A stretch of DNA of 64,000 nt from Allobosea sp. OK403 (GCF_900113835.1 NZ_FOQV01000006.1:191734-255733); one strand, 5' to 3'. Positions 8,633-17,881 are shown, counted from the first letter of the stretch. A program made the numbers and translations. Notes: a model not told the origin generated them from the sequence alone.

Positions 8633-9132
8633 TGAACAGCACGCCTAATGATCCGACAGGGCATCCGCCTCCTTCGATCGGCTTCCTCCTGCACGATGTC
8701 GCGCGTTTGCTGCGAAAGCGTTTCGAGCAACATGGCCGGGCGCGCAGCCTCGGCCTGACGCGCTCGCAATGGCAGGTGCTCGCCTATCTCACCCATAATG
8801 AGGGCATTCAGCAGGGCGGGCTCGCCGAATTGCTGGAGGTCGAGCCGATCACGCTCGGGCGCATCGTCGACAAGCTCGAGGCCTGCGGCCTGGTCGAGCG
8901 GCGCGCGCATGCGACGGACCGGCGGATCTGGCGGCTCTTCCTCACCGAGAAGGCCGCGCCGAAGCTCGCCGAGATGCGCGGGATCGGCGAGATGACCCGG
9001 GCGGAAGCCTTCGGCGACATCTCGGATGCCGAGCGCGAACATCTTCTCGCTCTTCTGGGAGCGATGAAATCGAATCTGACCGCCGCCTGCAGCAGCACGC
9101 CGCGGGCGGAAAAGCAGACCAGCCATGGATGA
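8626..9132 (+). CDS. MarR family transcriptional regulator
   Basis: A 168-residue winged-helix regulator. The core SLGLTRSQWQVLAYLTHNEG, the recognition region QQGGLAELLEVEPITLGRIV and the wing segment RRAHATDRRIWRLFLTEK are all typical of MarR. It is the first gene of a three-gene operon: its stop overlaps the start of the HlyD-type adaptor by eight bases, and that gene overlaps the EmrB-type pump. It is therefore probably a local repressor that releases the pump operon when a toxic ligand binds. An ATG at 8632 is an alternative start. Confidence 0.92.
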   Translation: MPMNSTPNDPTGHPPPSIGFLLHDVARLLRKRFEQHGRARSLGLTRSQWQVLAYLTHNEGIQQGGLAELLEVEPITLGRIVDKLEACGLVERRAHATDRRIWRLFLTEKAAPKLAEMRGIGEMTRAEAFGDISDAEREHLLALLGAMKSNLTAACSSTPRAEKQTSHG

Positions 9133-10360
9133 AGCAGCCATGAAGTCCGAATCCCAGGCCAATGACGAACCGACGCCGGCCAGCAACGTGACCGAGATCC
9201 GCCGTGCTGCGAGCAAGCTCGCCCCCTCGGCCGAGGCGACGCCTCAGGCGGAGGCGCCGGCCAGCAAGGTCGTCGCCGCGAAACGGACCGGGACCCGGCG
9301 GCGGGTGTTGTTTGCGCTGTTGCCCATCGCGCTTGTCGTCGGTGGTTATTTCTATGTTGTCGGCGGGCAGGTCATGTCGACCGAGAACGCCTATGTTCAG
9401 GCCGATATCGTCGGCCTCTCGACCGATGTCGCCGGCATCGTCAGCGATATCGGGGTTCACGACAATCAGGTCGTGAAGGCCGGCGATGTCCTGTTCACGC
9501 TCGACGACCAGCAGTTCCGCCTCGCCCTCGACCGTGCGGATGCTCAGATCGGCATCGTCAAGAACGACATTGCCGCGCTGCAGGCGAGCTACAAGGGCGT
9601 GCAGAGCCAGATCGTTCAGGCGAAGATCGATATCGATTTCTATACGGTGGCGTTCAAGCGCCAGCAGGATCTGGCGACGAAGTCCTATGCCTCGCAGGCG
9701 ATCTTCGATCAGGCGAAGCATGATCTTGACGGCGCGGTCCAGAAGCTCGCCTTGCTCCAGACCCAACTGGCCGGGATCGCCGCCAATCTCAATGGCGATC
9801 CTGAAGCACCTGCAACCGACCACCCCCGCTACAAGGATGCCGTCGCCGCGCGCGGCGAGGCAGCCCGCCAATTGGCGCATACTGTGGTCAGGGCGCCGAT
9901 GGACGGCATCGTGACGAATGTGCCCTCCCTGCAGAAGGGGCAGTATCTCGCTGCGGCGACGAACGCCTTCAGCCTGGTCTCGACCGACCATGTCTGGATC
10001 CAGGCGAGCCCGAAGGAAACCGAACTCACCTGGGTGCGCCCGGGGCAGAAGGCGACGGTCGCGGTCGATAGCTATCCGGACCAGGACTGGACCGGCGTCG
10101 TCGACAGCATCAGCCCGGCCTCGGCGGCGAGCTTCTCGCTGCTGCCCGCCCAGAACACCAGCGGCAACTGGGTCAAGGTCGTCCAGCGCATCGCCATGCG
10201 CGTGCGCATCGAAACCCCGGCGGACAAGCCGCAATTGCGTGCCGGCATGAGCGTGGTGCTCGATATCGACACCGGCCATGCGCGCGGCCTGCCGAGCTTC
10301 GTCTCCTGGCCGTTTGGCAAGTCTTGGCCGCTTGGAAAGTCAGAGCCGCGCCATGGCTGA
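9125..10360 (+). CDS. emrA: EmrA-like membrane fusion protein (HlyD family)
   Basis: A 411-residue periplasmic adaptor of an MFS tripartite efflux pump. It has a charged cytoplasmic N-terminus, one transmembrane helix at 61-80, a lipoyl-like half motif (TENAYVQADIVGLSTDVAG), a coiled-coil hairpin of about 120 residues, and the second half (VRAPMDGIVTN). It bridges the inner-membrane pump to an outer-membrane channel. No TolC-type gene is nearby. The start overlaps the MarR stop, and a second ATG at 9140 is possible. The gene symbol is by family and operon resemblance. Confidence 0.9.
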   Translation: MDEAAMKSESQANDEPTPASNVTEIRRAASKLAPSAEATPQAEAPASKVVAAKRTGTRRRVLFALLPIALVVGGYFYVVGGQVMSTENAYVQADIVGLSTDVAGIVSDIGVHDNQVVKAGDVLFTLDDQQFRLALDRADAQIGIVKNDIAALQASYKGVQSQIVQAKIDIDFYTVAFKRQQDLATKSYASQAIFDQAKHDLDGAVQKLALLQTQLAGIAANLNGDPEAPATDHPRYKDAVAARGEAARQLAHTVVRAPMDGIVTNVPSLQKGQYLAAATNAFSLVSTDHVWIQASPKETELTWVRPGQKATVAVDSYPDQDWTGVVDSISPASAASFSLLPAQNTSGNWVKVVQRIAMRVRIETPADKPQLRAGMSVVLDIDTGHARGLPSFVSWPFGKSWPLGKSEPRHG

Positions 10361-11903
10361 TCCCGCCGCGCCGGCGTTCGTCCGCGTCGCCAATCGCGGT
10401 GCGATCACCGCCTGCGTGATCCTTTCCGTGGTCATGCAGGCGCTCGACACGACGATCGCGAATGTCGCGCTGCCCTATATCCAGGGCAGCGTCTCGGCCA
10501 GCGCGGACCAGATCAACTGGGTCCTGACCTCCTATATCGTCGCAGCCGCAATCATGACGCCGCCCTCGGGTTTCCTGGCTGCGCGCTTCGGTCGCAAGCG
10601 CGTGCTCTCGGCCGCGATCGTCGGCTTCGTCGTGGCCTCGATGCTGTGCGGCGCGGCGCAGTCGCTGTCGCAGATCGTCGGCTTCCGCCTGCTGCAGGGC
10701 TTCTTCGGCGCGGCGCTGGTTCCGATCTCCCAAGGCATCCTGCTCGATATCTACACGCCCGAGGAGCGCGGCTCGGCAATGGCGTTGTTTGGCGTCTCGG
10801 TGATGGTCGGCCCGGTGCTCGGCCCGGTGATCGGCGGCTGGCTGACCGAGAACATCTCCTGGCGCTGGGTCTTCTACATCAACCTGCCGCTCGGCGCGCT
10901 CGCCTTCACGGGCGTTGCGATCTACCTCAAGGAAACCGCCACCAACGCCGTCGCGAAGCTCGACTGGATCGGCTTCGGCGCGCTCAGCCTCGGCATCGCC
11001 TCGCTACAGATCTTTCTCGATCGCGGCGCCCAGCTCGACTGGTTCGATTCCGGCGAGATCATCATCGAGGCCGCGGTCTGCGCCGCCGCCTTCTACATCC
11101 TCGTGGTTCACACCTTCACGGCGCAGAACTCGTTCATCAAGCCGCGCCTGTTCCTCGACCGGAATTTCAGCGTCGGCCTGATCTTCATTTTCGTCGTCGG
11201 CATCACCTATCTCGCCTCGATGGCATTGATGACGCCCTATCTGCAGACGCTGATGGGCTATCCGGTCGTCACCGCCGGCGTCGTCATGGGGCCGCGCGGG
11301 CTTGGCACCATGGTCTGCATGTTCGTCGTCGGGCGCCTGATCGGCAAGGTCGATATCCGCCTGCTGCTGACGGCCGGCCTCGGCGTCAGCGCCTGGGCGA
11401 TGTACGACATGTCCGGCTGGACGCCTGATGTCTCGCAGACCACGATCATGGTTACGGGCTTCATCCAGGGCGCGGGGCTGGGCCTTCTCTTCGTGCCGTT
11501 GACGACGGTGACCTTCGCGACCTTGCCGGCGCAGTTCCGTGGCGACGGCACGGGCCTCTACAACCTGTCGCGCAATATCGGCTCCAGCGTCGGCATTTCC
11601 TTCGTCGCCTATCTCCTGACCCGCAACACGCAGGTGAACCATGCGGAGATATCCAACTACGTCACCGCGTATAACCGCGTCTTCGAGAATCCGGCGATCA
11701 AGCAGGCCTGGGATCCGCTGAAGCTCGCCGGCCGCGCCGCGCTCGACGAGGTGGTCACCAAGCAAGCCACGGTCATTGCCTATATCGACGATTTCAAGCT
11801 GCTGATGCTCTTGTGCCTGGCCGCGATCCCGCTGGTCATCCTGCTGCGCAGCCCGAAGCGGGAGGAGGCTCCCGCCGACGATCATGCGATGGTGATGGAG
11901 TAG
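10353..11903 (+). CDS. emrB: DHA2 family multidrug MFS transporter, EmrB-like
   Basis: A 516-residue major facilitator with 14 predicted helices. Landmarks include QALDTTIANVALPYIQG in helix 1, the loop motif GFLAARFGRKRV, and the antiporter motif C region VMVGPVLGPVIGGWLTE. It should export drugs by proton antiport, together with the EmrA-like adaptor just upstream. The start is the ATG inside the 3' end of emrA (eight-base overlap), which implies translational coupling. Which compounds are exported cannot be told. Confidence 0.93.
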   Translation: MADPAAPAFVRVANRGAITACVILSVVMQALDTTIANVALPYIQGSVSASADQINWVLTSYIVAAAIMTPPSGFLAARFGRKRVLSAAIVGFVVASMLCGAAQSLSQIVGFRLLQGFFGAALVPISQGILLDIYTPEERGSAMALFGVSVMVGPVLGPVIGGWLTENISWRWVFYINLPLGALAFTGVAIYLKETATNAVAKLDWIGFGALSLGIASLQIFLDRGAQLDWFDSGEIIIEAAVCAAAFYILVVHTFTAQNSFIKPRLFLDRNFSVGLIFIFVVGITYLASMALMTPYLQTLMGYPVVTAGVVMGPRGLGTMVCMFVVGRLIGKVDIRLLLTAGLGVSAWAMYDMSGWTPDVSQTTIMVTGFIQGAGLGLLFVPLTTVTFATLPAQFRGDGTGLYNLSRNIGSSVGISFVAYLLTRNTQVNHAEISNYVTAYNRVFENPAIKQAWDPLKLAGRAALDEVVTKQATVIAYIDDFKLLMLLCLAAIPLVILLRSPKREEAPADDHAMVME

Positions 11904-12000
11904 CGCAAGGCCTGCCCGTCCCATTGGAACTAACAAAGGCTTAATCGACCGCGCACTAGCATGGCGTCCTGAGCGGATACTCAGTTGAAAGAGCCTGATC

Positions 12001-13863
12001 GTGCGCGACCACCCCTTGCCGGAACCCGAGCCGGCGCGTTCCGCGGCCTGGCGCGAGTCCCGTGTCTTCACGGCTCAGCGCGACGGCGAACTGGCTTGCC
12101 TGCTGGAGCGGGTCGAGCGGTTGCAGCGGGAGGTGGAGGAGAAATCCCGGCTCCTGCGCGAGCGCGACGAGCAACTGGCGCATAGCAAGAAGATCTTCGA
12201 TCGCTCCTCCGAAGCTGCAAAAATCGGCGTCTGGGAATGTGATCTGACCAACGCCGATTCCTTGCGCTGGACCGACGCCGTCTACGATCTGTTTGAGCTC
12301 CCGCGCGGCTCCAAGCTCGATCGGCTCAGAATCGTCGAGATGTACGATCCGGAGTCCCGTATCGCGATGCAGACCCTGCGCAGCAAGGCGATCAGCGAGC
12401 AGGGCGGATTCACGCTCGACGCCAAAATCACGACCGCGCTCGGCAAGGAGCGCTGGATGCGGCTCACCGCCGATGTCGAGAGCGAGAACGGTGTCGCGGT
12501 ACGCATCTTCGGCATGAAGCAGGACATCACCGAAGAGCGGGCGCTCTGGGACAAGACGCGGTTCCTGGCGGAAATCGACCTCATGACCGGGCTCGCCAAT
12601 CGCAGCCAGTTCCAGGCGATCTTGTCCGGCCAGAAGGGAGAGCCTGCCGGCCCGCTCCTGCTCGTCGATCTCGACGGCTTCAAGCAGGTCAACGACACCT
12701 TCGGCCATGGGCTCGGCGACGAATGCCTGAAGCAGGTCGCGCTGCGCCTGCGCGGCATCTGTGCCGAGGCGCGATTGGTGGCGCGGATCGGCGGCGACGA
12801 GTTCGCAGTGCTGATGGGCACAGCTGCCGATCGACTGGCGGCCGAGGCTCTGACCGAGCGCGTCCTCGATGCCTTGCGTCGCCCGATCGCCTGGGGCGCG
12901 CATGTCTTCCAGCTTGGCGCGTCGGTGGGGATCGCGATCCCGCAAGGCTTCGACGCTTCAAGTTCGGCTGAGCTGTTCAGCCATGCCGATATCGCGCTCT
13001 ATGCAGCCAAGGCGGCCGGCAAGAACACGTTCAGGGTCTTCGATCCGCAGATGAAGAGTGAGGGCGAGCGGCGCTTCGAGACCGTCCGGGATATCGGCCG
13101 CGCCCTGGTCGAGAACCAGCTTGAATTGTATTATCAGCCTAAGCTGCGGCTCTGCGACCAGAACCTGTCGGGTTTCGAGGCGCTCTTGCGCCGGCGCATG
13201 CCCGATGGGCGGGTGGTCGCGGCGGGGGCCTTCCAGGCGGCCCTGAACGATCCCGACCTTTCGGCGCGGCTGGGCAAATGGGTGGTCGAGAAAGCCTTGT
13301 GCCAGGCCGGGCTCTGGCATCGCGCCGGCTTCGATTTCGGCAGCCTTGCGATCAATCTCAGCGCCTCGCAGCTCCATGACCATCATTTCGCGGAGACGCT
13401 GATCGAGCGCGTCGCCGAGCAGGGCCTGACGCCCGGCATGATCGAGATCGAGGTGACCGAAGGCGTCTTCCTCGACGATGAATCCGGCCCGGTGAAGCGC
13501 ATCCTCGAGCGCCTGAAGCAGAGCGGCATGCGCGTCGCGCTCGATGATTTCGGAACGGGCTACGCCTCGCTCGTGCATCTGCGCAGCTATCCGATCGATG
13601 TCATCAAGATCGACAAATCCTTCGTGCAGCGTTTCCTCAGCTCGGCGCAGGATCGCGCCATCCTGGAGACGATCCTGCACCTGGGAGCGAGCCTGGGCAT
13701 GGACATCGTCGCTGAAGGCATCGAGACGGCGGCGCAATTGCAGGCGCTGAAGGCGCTGGGCTGCCCGTTCGGCCAGGGCTTCCTGTTCTCGCCGGCGGTT
13801 CCCGCATCGCGCGCCATCGACTGGCTGCTGCCGGTCGCCTGCCGCGAGACCCGCGTGGCGTGA
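12001..13863 (+). CDS. PAS-GGDEF-EAL cyclic di-GMP signalling protein
   Basis: A 620-residue cytoplasmic protein with a short coiled coil (about 25-60), a PAS domain (66-178), GGDEF (180-345) and EAL (360-610). The GGDEF motif is intact at 264-268, but the RxxD inhibitory site just upstream is absent (sequence AEARLVARI). The EAL domain keeps E393-A-L, the DDFGTGYASL loop and QGFLF, so phosphodiesterase activity is likely. It may make or degrade c-di-GMP depending on the PAS signal. The start is a GTG at 12001; no strong ribosome-binding site is seen. Confidence 0.92.
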   Translation: MRDHPLPEPEPARSAAWRESRVFTAQRDGELACLLERVERLQREVEEKSRLLRERDEQLAHSKKIFDRSSEAAKIGVWECDLTNADSLRWTDAVYDLFELPRGSKLDRLRIVEMYDPESRIAMQTLRSKAISEQGGFTLDAKITTALGKERWMRLTADVESENGVAVRIFGMKQDITEERALWDKTRFLAEIDLMTGLANRSQFQAILSGQKGEPAGPLLLVDLDGFKQVNDTFGHGLGDECLKQVALRLRGICAEARLVARIGGDEFAVLMGTAADRLAAEALTERVLDALRRPIAWGAHVFQLGASVGIAIPQGFDASSSAELFSHADIALYAAKAAGKNTFRVFDPQMKSEGERRFETVRDIGRALVENQLELYYQPKLRLCDQNLSGFEALLRRRMPDGRVVAAGAFQAALNDPDLSARLGKWVVEKALCQAGLWHRAGFDFGSLAINLSASQLHDHHFAETLIERVAEQGLTPGMIEIEVTEGVFLDDESGPVKRILERLKQSGMRVALDDFGTGYASLVHLRSYPIDVIKIDKSFVQRFLSSAQDRAILETILHLGASLGMDIVAEGIETAAQLQALKALGCPFGQGFLFSPAVPASRAIDWLLPVACRETRVA

Positions 13864-13945
13864 TCTTCGCCTTGGTCTTGCATCCCAGGCATCTTGCATC
13901 CGAGGTCCAAAACTTGCCTGCTCCATCCGTGAGGGAGAGCGGGCG

Positions 13946-16771
13946 ATGACGGATGGGCTGGAGGAGCAAGGTGGATCGGCGGCGCTGGCGCTGGAGCTCC
14001 AGGGCGCAATCGAGCAGGCGCGCAAGGATGCGCGCGAAGACCCGTTCGGCAATCCCGTGCTCAGGGTCACGCTCTGGCTGACGCGGCGGATGGATCGCGG
14101 CGAGCTGACATTGGATGCTGCGCTTGGTCTCGCGCGCCATCTTGGCCGCGAGGCCTTGTACGAGCGGGCAGGGCGCATAGCAGCCTATGTCGGGCTGACG
14201 GATGATGGCGATGCGCCGCTGCTGGTGCTGGCTGAGAGGCTGGCCGCCGCGGCCGAGGGTGAGCCCGAGCCCTTCGCGCATTTCCGCACTGCGACCGCCT
14301 GGCCACGCTTTGCCGCCGTGTTCACGGCCCATCCGACCTTCGGCATGAGCCGGAAGCTGGCACATGCGCTGGCCGATCTCGCCTCGGGCGATGCGGCGGG
14401 AGCGGCTGTGGTCGAGAATGAGACGCTCTCCTTCCGGCCCGACGGCGCGATCACGCTGCAGGATGAATTCGAACAGGCGCGTTTCGCCGTGCGCCATGCC
14501 CGCGATGCGCTCGACCGCTTGAATGCGGCGCTGCTGACGGCGGCACGTTCGCGCTGGCCGGAGCGCTGGCACGAGCTCGCGCCCCGGCCCTTGATCCTGG
14601 CCTCCTGGGTCGGCTGCGACACGGATGGTCGCACCGATATCGGCTGGTGGGACACGCTGCGCTACCGGCTTGAATCCAAGCGCGGACAGTTCGTGCGCAT
14701 TCTGGAGAAGCTGCCGGAGGTGGCTGCAACTGCCGAGGTGCGGGCGATGGTGTCAGCCGCACTCGCCGCCGTCGAGCGCCAGCTCGCACTTGCGCCGCCG
14801 ATCGGTACGCAACCGGCGCTGACCGCACTGCAGGCCTTCGCCCTGGCTCTGGTCGGTGAGCGCGAGATGGCCTTGCCCGAGGCCTCCGGATTGATCGCGG
14901 CGCTCGATCGGGCCATCGCGGCGGCTCGAGCCGATGACGAGACCGCGATGGCGCTGTGCCTGGTCAAGGCGGGCTGCGTGGCGCACGGCGTCTCGATCGC
15001 GCTGCCGCATTTCCGGCTCAACGCCTCGCAGCTCCACAATGCGATGCGCGGCGTCATTCCGCTCGACGAGGAACCTGCCCTGCCGGCGCAGCGGCGCGCC
15101 TTCCTCAGCGCGGCGAACGCCCTGCTCGGCAAGGTCGAACCGACGGCGGTCGATTTCGGCGCGCTCGCGGCCGAACGCGCCTCGGCTGCGCGGATGATGA
15201 TGACGATCACGCAGATCGTGAAGCATCTCGACGGAACGCGCCCGGTGCGCTTTCTCGTAGCGGAAACGGAGACGGGCTACACGCTGCTCTGCGCGCTCTG
15301 GCTGGCGAAGCGCTTCGGCGTCGCCGACAAGGTCGAGATCTCGCCGCTGTTCGAGACTTCGGATGCGTTGGAACAGGGGCCGCGCATCATCGACGAGGCG
15401 CTGCGTAGCCCGCATTTCCGCGACTATCTCAAGCAGCACGGCCGACTTTGCATCCAGTTCGGCTATTCCGATTCCGGGCGCTATATCGGTCAGGTCGCGG
15501 CGACCTTCTGGGTCGAGCGTCTGCGCATTCGCATCTGCGAATTGCTGACGCGTTACGGGCTGAGCGATATCGAGCTCGTGATCTTCGACACCCATGGCGA
15601 GTCGGCGGGGCGGGGCGCGCATCCGCGCAGCCTCAGCGATCGCCTGGCCTATCTCGATCCGGCTTTCGCGCGGCAGGCTTTCAAGCGAGCGGGCATCGCG
15701 ACGGTGCGCGAGACGAGCTTCCAGGGCAGCGACGGCTATCTGCTGTTCGGCACGCGGCAGATCGCGGCGGCGACCGTTGGGCGTATCGCCGAGGCCGTCT
15801 TCGGCGAAGGCGAGGATGCGGCCGCTGACCCGATCTACCAGGAGCCGGATTTCGCCTCGGAGTTCTTTCAGACCGTGCGCGAGGAGATGACCGCGCTGGT
15901 CGATGATCCCGGCTATGCCGCGCTGATCGGCACCTTCGGTCCCTCGCTGCTCGACAAGACCGGTTCGCGCCCGGCGGCGCGGCAGAGCGATGCGGGTGGG
16001 CCGACCCGTATCCGCCATCCGCGCGAACTGCGCGCCATCCCCAACAACGCGATCCTGCAGCAGCTCGGCTGGCTCGCCAACAGCGTGCATGGTCTCGGCC
16101 AGGCGGCCGGGCGCGCGCCCGACCTGTTTCGCGCCATGCGCGAGCGTTCGGACCGCTTCGAGCGCGCCTATAGCCTGGCCAGCCATGCGATGGCCAATAG
16201 CGATCTCGATGTGCTGCGCGCCTATCTCGACACGCTCGACCCCGGCAACTGGTTCGACCGCGCGCGCCGTACGGTGCGCGAGGGGCGGCGCGACGAATTG
16301 CTCGCGGTTGCCGACGCGCTGGCGCGGCTCGAGCTCGCGCCGGCGTTGAGGCGCCTGTTCTGGCGGCTCTCATCGGACTGGCTGAAGCTGCAGACCGTGG
16401 CGAGCGACACGCCGCGCATGTCGGTCAGGCTGGTTGCGCTGCATGCGCTGCGGCTTGCAGTGATGCACCGGATCTGGCTTTCGGCCACGCATATCCCGGA
16501 TTTCCGACCGCATGCCGGATTGACGCGCGAGGCCCTGATCGAGCGCATCCTGCGGCTCGACATTCCGGCCTCGCTGCTCCTGCTCGGCGAGATATTCCCG
16601 CTCAATCCCGATCCGACGATCGGACTGGACTTCGGCGAGCCACCGGGGCCGCGCGAAGGCGGGACCTATGAAGCGCTGCATCGCGACGTCTTCGCGCCGA
16701 TGCGGGCCTGTTTCGATTTGCTGCGCGAGATCTCGGGCGCGATCCAGCACGAGATCGGTGCCTTCGGCTAG
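13946..16771 (+). CDS. Divergent phosphoenolpyruvate carboxylase-like protein
   Basis: A 941-residue protein whose overall length and order follow PEP carboxylase. The catalytic-His motif is kept as TAHPTF (His129), and WVGCDTDGRTD and GYSDSG (506-511) match family blocks. However, the glycine-rich FHGRGG loop is replaced by FDTHGESAGRGAHP (about 547-560), and the protein ends in HEIGAFG instead of the usual NTG. It is therefore a remote branch whose activity is uncertain. The gene follows the GGDEF-EAL gene by 82 bases with a GGGAGAG ribosome-binding site. Its TAG stop is part of a palindromic repeat, and a decayed copy of its 3' end lies at 17410-17673. Confidence 0.8.
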   Translation: MTDGLEEQGGSAALALELQGAIEQARKDAREDPFGNPVLRVTLWLTRRMDRGELTLDAALGLARHLGREALYERAGRIAAYVGLTDDGDAPLLVLAERLAAAAEGEPEPFAHFRTATAWPRFAAVFTAHPTFGMSRKLAHALADLASGDAAGAAVVENETLSFRPDGAITLQDEFEQARFAVRHARDALDRLNAALLTAARSRWPERWHELAPRPLILASWVGCDTDGRTDIGWWDTLRYRLESKRGQFVRILEKLPEVAATAEVRAMVSAALAAVERQLALAPPIGTQPALTALQAFALALVGEREMALPEASGLIAALDRAIAAARADDETAMALCLVKAGCVAHGVSIALPHFRLNASQLHNAMRGVIPLDEEPALPAQRRAFLSAANALLGKVEPTAVDFGALAAERASAARMMMTITQIVKHLDGTRPVRFLVAETETGYTLLCALWLAKRFGVADKVEISPLFETSDALEQGPRIIDEALRSPHFRDYLKQHGRLCIQFGYSDSGRYIGQVAATFWVERLRIRICELLTRYGLSDIELVIFDTHGESAGRGAHPRSLSDRLAYLDPAFARQAFKRAGIATVRETSFQGSDGYLLFGTRQIAAATVGRIAEAVFGEGEDAAADPIYQEPDFASEFFQTVREEMTALVDDPGYAALIGTFGPSLLDKTGSRPAARQSDAGGPTRIRHPRELRAIPNNAILQQLGWLANSVHGLGQAAGRAPDLFRAMRERSDRFERAYSLASHAMANSDLDVLRAYLDTLDPGNWFDRARRTVREGRRDELLAVADALARLELAPALRRLFWRLSSDWLKLQTVASDTPRMSVRLVALHALRLAVMHRIWLSATHIPDFRPHAGLTREALIERILRLDIPASLLLLGEIFPLNPDPTIGLDFGEPPGPREGGTYEALHRDVFAPMRACFDLLREISGAIQHEIGAFG

Positions 16772-16822
16772 AGCAGGATGCGAAAAAGTGGGAACCGGTT
16801 TTTCGCATTGATCCTGCTCTAA
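16768..16822. repeat. Palindromic repeat, type B
   Basis: Arms AGAGCAGGAT and ATCCTGCTCT flank a core with GTGGGAACCGGTT and TTTTCGCAT. The element is the reverse-oriented relative of those at 23241, 48707 and 53217. The stop codon of the PEP-carboxylase-like gene lies inside it. Confidence 0.85.
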
Positions 16823-16845
16823 CTCCTTGATGAGAGACGGATTCA

Positions 16846-16884
16846 GATTTTAGACGGAGTCACTTTGTGACTCCGTCTAAAATC
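16846..16884. terminator. 18-bp perfect hairpin downstream of the PEPC-like gene
   Basis: Stem GATTTTAGACGGAGTCAC with its exact complement around a TTT loop. It sits about 75 bases after the stop codon. There is no long T run outside the stem, but the stem itself begins and ends with A/T runs. It could stop transcription or protect the mRNA end. Confidence 0.6.
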
Positions 16885-16892
16885 ATCCGGCT

Positions 16893-16942
16893 CTAGAGCA
16901 TTTTCGAGCGAAGCGGACACCGGTTCGCGTGAAGAAAATGCG
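16893..16942. repeat. Palindromic repeat, type A
   Basis: Starts CTAGAGCATTTTCGAGCG, contains the core GGACACCGGTTCGCG and ends GAAGAAAATGCG. It is the same family, in the opposite orientation, as the elements at 32525 and 34244. Confidence 0.8.
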
Positions 16943-16956
16943 ATAAAACAAGGAGG

Positions 16957-16997
16957 TAGAGCATTTCCGCCATTCGGAGAAATGCGGAAATGCTCTA
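16957..16997. repeat. Palindrome TAGAGCATTTCCGC
   Basis: Perfect 14-bp arms (16957-16970 and 16984-16997) around CATTCGGAGAAAT. It begins with the same TAGAGCATTT as the type A element next to it, so it is probably a shortened relative. It touches the 3' end of the small minus-strand gene at 16995. Confidence 0.75.
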
Positions 16998-17267
16998 GAT
17001 ATCGCCAAGGCCGGGAGCGGCGCTCTGCCGGGATTGGCCGGGCGGCTCGCTCCGAAGCTTCGCATAGCGTCCCGAGGCGGTAATCCTCACCATGTCGCGT
17101 CTCGCCAAGGCGATGATCGAGTCTTCCTTGAAGAAAGGACCGAAGCGATCATGCGCCCAGCCGCGACGAAAGCGCTGAAGCGGAGCCTGCGCCATGGCGT
17201 CGAGCAGGCGCCGCTGCACCGAAGACAGTTGCGACGATCGTTCCCTCGCGATGCAGTTGCCCTGCAT
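16995..17267 (-). CDS. Small hypothetical protein, possible winged-helix
   Basis: About 90 residues from an ATG at 17267; an upstream in-frame start at 17339 would add 24 residues. The segment SSVQRRLLDAMAQAP followed by FKEDSIIALARRDMVRITAS looks like a small winged-helix fold in which a final basic strand follows a helix. No family is recognised. The 3' end, stop included, lies in a palindromic repeat, as for several genes here. The coding case rests on the amphipathic pattern only. Confidence 0.45.
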   Translation of the reverse strand: MQGNCIARERSSQLSSVQRRLLDAMAQAPLQRFRRGWAHDRFGPFFKEDSIIALARRDMVRITASGRYAKLRSEPPGQSRQSAAPGLGDI

Positions 17268-17298
17268 TCCTGTGACGTGCTGCACGATAAGCGTTCCT

Positions 17299-17325
17299 AA
17301 CCCCACGCATAGGTTGCGTGGGGTT
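17299..17325. repeat. 11-bp hairpin
   Basis: AACCCCACGCA and TGCGTGGGGTT around a TAGGT loop. There is no T run on either side. It lies just upstream of the small minus-strand gene and may be an insertion scar or a regulatory stem. Confidence 0.5.
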
Positions 17326-17409
17326 GGGGGAACGAACATTGATCTGAAACAAGAGATGCAGCGGGGCAGCCGTATTTTCAGGCGCCGCGGTCGATGGTCC
17401 GCGCCTCTG

Positions 17410-17673
17410 TGGCCGCTGCCTGCTTGGCGCGCGATCCCCTGATCCAGCGCATCCTGCGGCTCGATGTCCGGCCTCGCCAGCGCTGCTTGGCGAGATCGTC
17501 CCGCTCAATTCCGATCCGGCGACCGGACTGGATTTCGGCGTGCCGCCGGGACTGCGCGAAGGCGGGCCTATGAAGCGCTGCACCGCGGCGCCTTCGCGCC
17601 GATGCGGGCCTGCTTTGACCTGCTGCGCGAGATCTCGGGCGCGATCCAGCACGAGATCGGTGCCTTCAGTTAG
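17410..17673 (+). pseudogene. Decayed copy of the PEPC-like gene 3' end
   Basis: The last 245 or so bases of the PEP-carboxylase-like gene (about 16527-16771) are repeated here in the same orientation with many substitutions and small indels. The final 80 codons align, including EALHR, AFAPMRACFDLLREISGA and the terminal IQHEIGAF, and both copies end in TAG. The reading frame is shifted within the copy near 17485, so it cannot encode the domain. It is a relic of a tandem duplication; the repeats and small gene at 16772-17400 lie between the two copies. Confidence 0.85.
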
Positions 17674-17693
17674 GTTTTCGGCTGCGTTCACCG

Positions 17694-17881
17694 CCCGTCA
17701 TTCCGGGGCAGGCCGCTGGCCTGAGCCCGGAACCCAGAACCGATATGCGTGGTCATGGAGGCTTCGACGCCTGAGAGCCTTTCCGGAACCCGCATCGGTT
17801 CTGGGTTCCGGGCTCTTCGCGGAGTTTATCCTTGGGCCGACCAAAGGTCGGACCCAAGGGGCGAAGCCCCGGAATGACGGG
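17694..17881. repeat. Large palindromic intergenic element
   Basis: Outer arms CCCGTCATTCCGGGGC (17694-17709) and its complement (17866-17881) enclose a second inverted pair around GGAACCCAGAACCGAT and ATCGGTTCTGGGTTCC. This is the widespread GTCATTCCGGGGC type of dispersed element in alphaproteobacteria. It holds no gene. Confidence 0.8.
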
